Shown here piece by piece: positions 60,008-64,000 of a DNA stretch of 64,000 bases. Below the pieces are notes generated by a model that was not told where the DNA came from, searched no databases, and saw nothing but the letters and a program-made list of their open reading frames with translations. The DNA is from Nematopogon swammerdamellus. Lineage: Eukaryota; Arthropoda; Insecta; Lepidoptera; Adelidae. The number at the start of each line of letters is the position of its first letter. Position 1 is the stretch's first letter. A program made the position numbers and the translations under genes. The stretch covers positions 21,793,395 to 21,857,394 of the forward strand of contig OX336345.1 in the NCBI GenBank assembly GCA_946902875.1. Reading direction: 5' to 3'.

Positions 60008-60259
60008 ATCTTACTTTGTTTCAATTTACGGAAGAGACTGGCTAGGAATTAGGAAGCAACCGTGGCGTCTCAGTGCGCCCAGACAATTCCAACAACCTTC
60101 CTAAATTTATTTCTAGATCAGGTGGTCGTGCATTCTTCAACTCTCTTCTCTGTCTAATATTCCTCGTCTTCTTCCCAGTTAATGTACACAAAATAATTTA
60201 ATTTACTTTATTTTGTAAATGAATGCTCTAATTTATATTTTAAATGTTAACTGGAACTC

Positions 60260-60265
60260 ATTAAA
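60260..60265 (+). terminator. Candidate polyadenylation signal of DNAI1
   Basis: ATTAAA lies about 255 nt after the stop codon in an AT-rich 3' UTR, before the next repeats begin. No transcript evidence is available; other AT-rich hexamer-like sites nearby could serve instead. Confidence 0.4.
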
Positions 60266-60458
60266 AGTAATTATAATAATATGGCCGACATGGTATTCGC
60301 AGCCCCCGTAAATATTCGAATGCCCGTGGGCGCCGTCGGACTACACCTCTGCGTTAGTCTGGCGCGCGCCAGATGTCGAGCTTCCCATAAAAAAAAAAAT
60401 ATAGTAATGGTTAATTTCAATGTTATCTTATAAATAATGCGAATTATTGTCTGTTGGG

Positions 60459-60855
60459 GTTTTTATGTAATCTGGTATGGGTGGCTGAGTCAGAGGGGTC
60501 AAAGCACATACTCCGACCACCCAATATCCTTTACGAGAAGATAGGTGCGATACCGGAGATTTCCCTTTGGATCGCTGTCTATACTGAACTGGAGGAGAAC
60601 ACAGCCGAGGCTGCTATGCGGCCACCTTACATCCAGTGCGGTGGTACCAACTCAGTCGGCTACAATTTGAGCCTACCACCTAGGAAGGGGCAAGGGAAGG
60701 GACGTACAGTTTTACATCGGTTCTGAACGGTGAAGCAGCAGATGTCGGTATGCACGTAAATGTTACCATCAGAAATTTTAGAACACTCATTGGTACACGC
60801 CGACCTCGGACCTCTCGCAAGAGAAACCGACGCTCAGACCACTCGACCGCCCGCC
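60459..60855 (-). mobile_element. SINE type A, full length, diverged
   Basis: Antisense tail ttttatgtaatctggtatgg, body, and head (ccactcgaccgcccgcc); part of box B is missing. Confidence 0.85.
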
Positions 60856-60869
60856 ATACCCATGGAGGT

Positions 60870-60995
60870 GAAACCTCCATGGGTATACCTGGGTGGACTA
60901 CTGGGAAAATAATTTCCCGTGGTTCACCTGGGTGGACTACGGGAAAAAATTTATTTCTCTGGACCACCTGGGTGGACTACGAAGGTGGACCACGG
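60870..60995 (+). repeat. Short tandem repeat (ACCTGGGTGGACTAC), three units
   Basis: acctgggtggactac recurs at about 60892, 60928 and 60967, spaced 36-39 bp. The hairpin catggaggtgaaacctccatg lies just upstream. Confidence 0.8.
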
Positions 60996-61219
60996 GCAAT
61001 AAACGAATTTTTAAACAAACCAATGTCATAATTTGTTATTGGTCATTTTTTATTTGAGTTTAATATTTTCTTATGATACCTACCGTGTGTTCTTATAAAT
61101 AGCAATATTTGTTTATGTAAAAAATAAATACCATTGTGGTCCATTTTGAATAATAAAATTAAATTACTGAGTTTTATTTCAATAAGAACCTTTAAATTTA
61201 TTTAAGCTGAGGTTTAAGG

Positions 61220-61262
61220 GTTTTTTTTTTGTGGAAACTGGCACGGTTGCCATCATCACCTT
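61220..61262 (-). mobile_element. SINE type B tail fragment
   Basis: T-run followed by gtggaaactggcacggttgc. Confidence 0.6.
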
Positions 61263-61290
61263 TTAAATGCATCTTAATTAATAATCTCTG

Positions 61291-61449
61291 TGTCAGATGG
61301 CCGCATAGCAGCCTCGGCTATCTCAAGTCCAGTACAACCAGCAATCAAAAATGAAGTTTGCGGTATGGTACCTACCTTCTTGGAGGTGATATTGGCTGGT
61401 CAGAGCATGTGTTTTGGCCTCTATGACTGAGCTAACCATACCAGATTTG
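61291..61449 (+). mobile_element. SINE type A fragment
   Basis: cagatggccgcatagcagcc through tgagctaaccataccagatt; head missing. Confidence 0.75.
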
Positions 61450-61452
61450 TCA

Positions 61453-62980
61453 GCCTCGGTAGCTCAGTGGTGCGGTCGGTCGACTGTTGTTAAGCACAAC
61501 TGCGCGCGGTCAGTACTTGGATGGGTGACCGCTCGAACGTTGGAGGCTGACTGTGGTTCGATTCCACGTAAAACTGTAGGTCTCTTCCCTTCTTACCTTA
61601 CTAGGTGGTAGGATTTATCCCGCCCGGGTTGATACCACCACACTGAATGAAACTGGTTTGTAAATAGTTCGTGTTTTCCCTCCACTTCAGTGTAGCCAAC
61701 ATGAAATGAAGGGAAGCACTGACATGGCACCTAGTTCACCAAGGTGTTATGGGCTGATATCCATTGACTTATACATGGTGACCCAGTTATAGAAGTCCAA
61801 AAATTTTTTTTAGATGGAGGACATCATGTTGACTCATTTAAAAACAACATTAGTTCCGCGAAAATCAATAGTTTAGAAGTTATGATTTTTTTTAACTTTT
61901 TTTGAAATTTCTCTATTTTAGTCACATTAACCGCTCTAGTTGGATATCTATTCCACAAAATCGAATGAAAATTGGTGTGGAAGTAGAGGAGACATGTAGC
62001 TAGTACGTAATGAATAGTTTTAAGGTTACTCCTAGACTGTACTGTTTCTATAGCCCTTTCAGTGAATTTTTGTTCAGATTACATTAAAACTGATGAATTT
62101 TTTTAAAATCACTGTGAAAAAAAAAGTACTACCGGAGATTTGCCCATGCCCTTAAAAACTACCTATACATATCACAATTCTCCAGACCAAAAATTGTAGT
62201 GGTGTAATAATTGTAACATATTCAAAATTAACATCATTTGTACAAAGTCACTGCAATAAAAAGTGACGATTACCTTAATTTTTAAAATCTTATTTTTTTC
62301 ACAACGTTAGTTCAACTACAATTTCACATTATTCACAAACCTGTCTCTAACAGCGCTAGTCTACACATAAAAACTATTTATTAATGTTAAAAAAAATTTT
62401 TTTTTTTTTTATTAAGGTAATCGTCACTTTTTATTGTAGTGACTTTGTACACATTATGTTAATTTTGAATATGTTACAATTATTACACCACTACAATTTT
62501 TGGTCTGGAGAATTGTGATATGTATAGGTAGTTTTTAAGGGCATGGGCAAATCTCCGGTAGTACTTTTTTTTTCACAGTGATTTTTCAAAAATTCATCTG
62601 TTTTAATGTAATCTGAACAAAAATTCACTCAAAGGGCTATAGAAACAGTACAGTCTAGGAGTAAACCTTAAAACTATTCATTACGTACTAGCTACATGTC
62701 TCCTCTACTTCCATACCAATTTTCATTCGATTTTGTGGAATAGATATCCAACTAGAGCGGTTAATGTGACTAAAATAGAGAAATTTCAAAAAAAGTTTAA
62801 AAAAATCATAACTTCTAAACTATTGATTTTCGCGGAACTAATGTTGTTTTTAAATGAGTCAACATGATGTCCTCCATCTAAAAAAAATGTTTGGACTACT
62901 ATAACTGGGCCACCCTGTATATCACTGCTGATATCACCATTTTGTAGCTGATGTTGCCAAAAGTGTCAGTTTCCATAAAA
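61453..62980 (+). mobile_element. SINE type B, full length, split by a foldback element
   Basis: Head, 5S-like segment (GGTCAGTACTTGGATGGGTG) and body run to 61771; the tail resumes at about 62945 (gctgatgttgcc ... gtgtcagtttccataaaa). The foldback at 61772-62919 separates them. Confidence 0.85.
61772..62919. mobile_element. Foldback element, arms about 520 bp
   Basis: tacatggtgacccagttata at the left is mirrored by tataactgggccaccctgta at the right. Blocks such as gaggacatcatgttgactca and tctccagaccaaaaattgta are mirrored throughout, with an unpaired centre of about 100 bp near 62345. No ORF. Ends resemble those of the element at 55011-56068. Confidence 0.92.
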
Positions 62981-63432
62981 GAAGATGGCATTAAAAAAAT
63001 TAGTCTCCCTTACACTCGACAACGGTAAACGAACGGACATAACAAGTTTTTAATGTAGCCAAACAGAAGTTCCAAGGCTCCATATCCGCGCAGTTACACG
63101 CTCTTTGACCTCGGCATTACAAGTTCAAGTCTAGACTTCCAAATTTTCAAGACGCTCCCAACTTGGGCACACTTTGTCGGGGATAATTTCATTCCCAACT
63201 CACTCCGGGGCTCCGGGTCACTATAACCAGATGGGAAGGGGAGTCAAGTGACACTGAGGTGTGAGAAATGTGTGTATGGTAATTCGAAGCAATTTTATCA
63301 TTGAAGTAAACTAAAGCACTTTATGTAAAATACCTATGATGTAAAAAACTCAAAGACAAAATATGGCTTTTTAGTGCATACATCGTACATTAAATAAAAT
63401 GTTGAGCCAAAGTTCTTTGTCGTATTGAACAC
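62981..63432. other. Downstream flank, no recognised feature
   Basis: No coding signal or known repeat recognised. Confidence 0.35.
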
Positions 63433-63740
63433 GAACAGATAGATAGATAATACTCGTATAAGCTCCAAAACATTTTACAGTAACAAACAATAAGTAAATT
63501 ACATGAATTTAGTAATTTAAATAAACAATAAGGAATTTACATGAGGGGCAAAGGCGGACTTGTCCCTTACATACAGGGATTTCTCCCAGTCAACCTTTGA
63601 ATGTATATTGAGTCGTATATTGTGAGATATAAGTAGGTATTAGCAAAATAATTTAGTGCGGAAATGTAAAATATAATACAAGGAATATAACTATGATCAA
63701 CTTTAATATACTACATGTAAGTACGTAGTAGTTAATGGTG
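63433..63740 (-). mobile_element. LINE 3' end with (TAGA)n tail, copy 2
   Basis: Same blocks as 40442-40720 (gaggggcaaaggcggacttg; atttctcccagtcaaccttt), with a duplication of the aataagtaaattacatga segment. Confidence 0.7.
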
Positions 63741-64000
63741 CGAGAAGACTGCTGCTGCTTGTTGTAGAATTAAACTGTGCTACCGAATCTTCAGGTTCAG
63801 CTCACTACGAATTTCTCCTGAGAGTTTTTTTTCCGGATGGTAATTTGATTATGTAGGATCTAGCTAGGAGTAGATATTGAATGTGTCTATGATTTTTGCT
63901 GAATCCCAACGTCTGTGTTTTTATAATTTGCAATTTGTAATTTATACTTTTAATTAACTGACGAGCAAGCCCAAGCGGCCGCCTCGGCTACTACTAACTC
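63741..64000. other. Window end, unassigned
   Basis: A GC-richer end (gcaagcccaagcggccgcct) runs off the window; nothing can be assigned. Confidence 0.3.

Overview
This window is eukaryotic and almost certainly lepidopteran nuclear DNA. The base composition is AT-rich, the coding sequence is split by long GT-AG introns, and the introns are packed with moth and butterfly type interspersed repeats: tRNA-Ser-like SINEs, short CTAG-ending Helitron-like elements, repeats carrying ACAG/ACGG microsatellites, and jockey/CR1- and RTE-like LINE tails. I see no prokaryotic genes, CRISPR arrays or viral genes. The species is not determined.

One host gene runs through nearly the whole window on the + strand: the outer-arm axonemal dynein intermediate chain 1 (DNAI1/IC78 type). 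I can place 16 exons between 1129 and 60007. All junctions are GT-AG, the phases agree throughout, and the exons join into an open frame of 740 codons plus a stop. In order they encode a basic start, a conserved N-terminal region, an acidic low-complexity linker, the NQFNFCER / TYNYP / PPPR block, the [12 protein letters not shown] block, a WD40 propeller and a conserved [10 protein letters not shown] tail. Intron 1 is about 26.9 kb and intron 2 about 9.3 kb.

Layout: 1-1128 upstream region with two inverted-repeat MITEs and a possible TATA box; 1129-28027 exon 1 and intron 1, holding SINEs, LINE fragments, a 49-bp satellite, a broken mariner and many inverted-repeat elements; 28028-37457 exon 2 and intron 2, dominated by a composite element at 30530-37218 with long inverted ends and about 52 copies of a 113-bp monomer; 37458-60007 exons 3-16, with TE-filled introns that include a 130-bp minisatellite and several large palindromes; 60008-64000 a short 3' flank followed by SINEs and a 1.15-kb foldback inserted in a SINE.

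The most unusual structures are (1) the foldback element whose core is a 113-bp satellite containing a 17-monomer (1,921-bp) segmental duplication, (2) two SINE families with different pol III heads (tRNA-Ser-like, and a tRNA box A/box B head with a 5S-rRNA-like segment between) that share one central domain, and (3) a series of long palindromes, one nearly perfect over about 550 bp. Family names for transposable elements are inferences from motifs and boundaries; no database search was possible.
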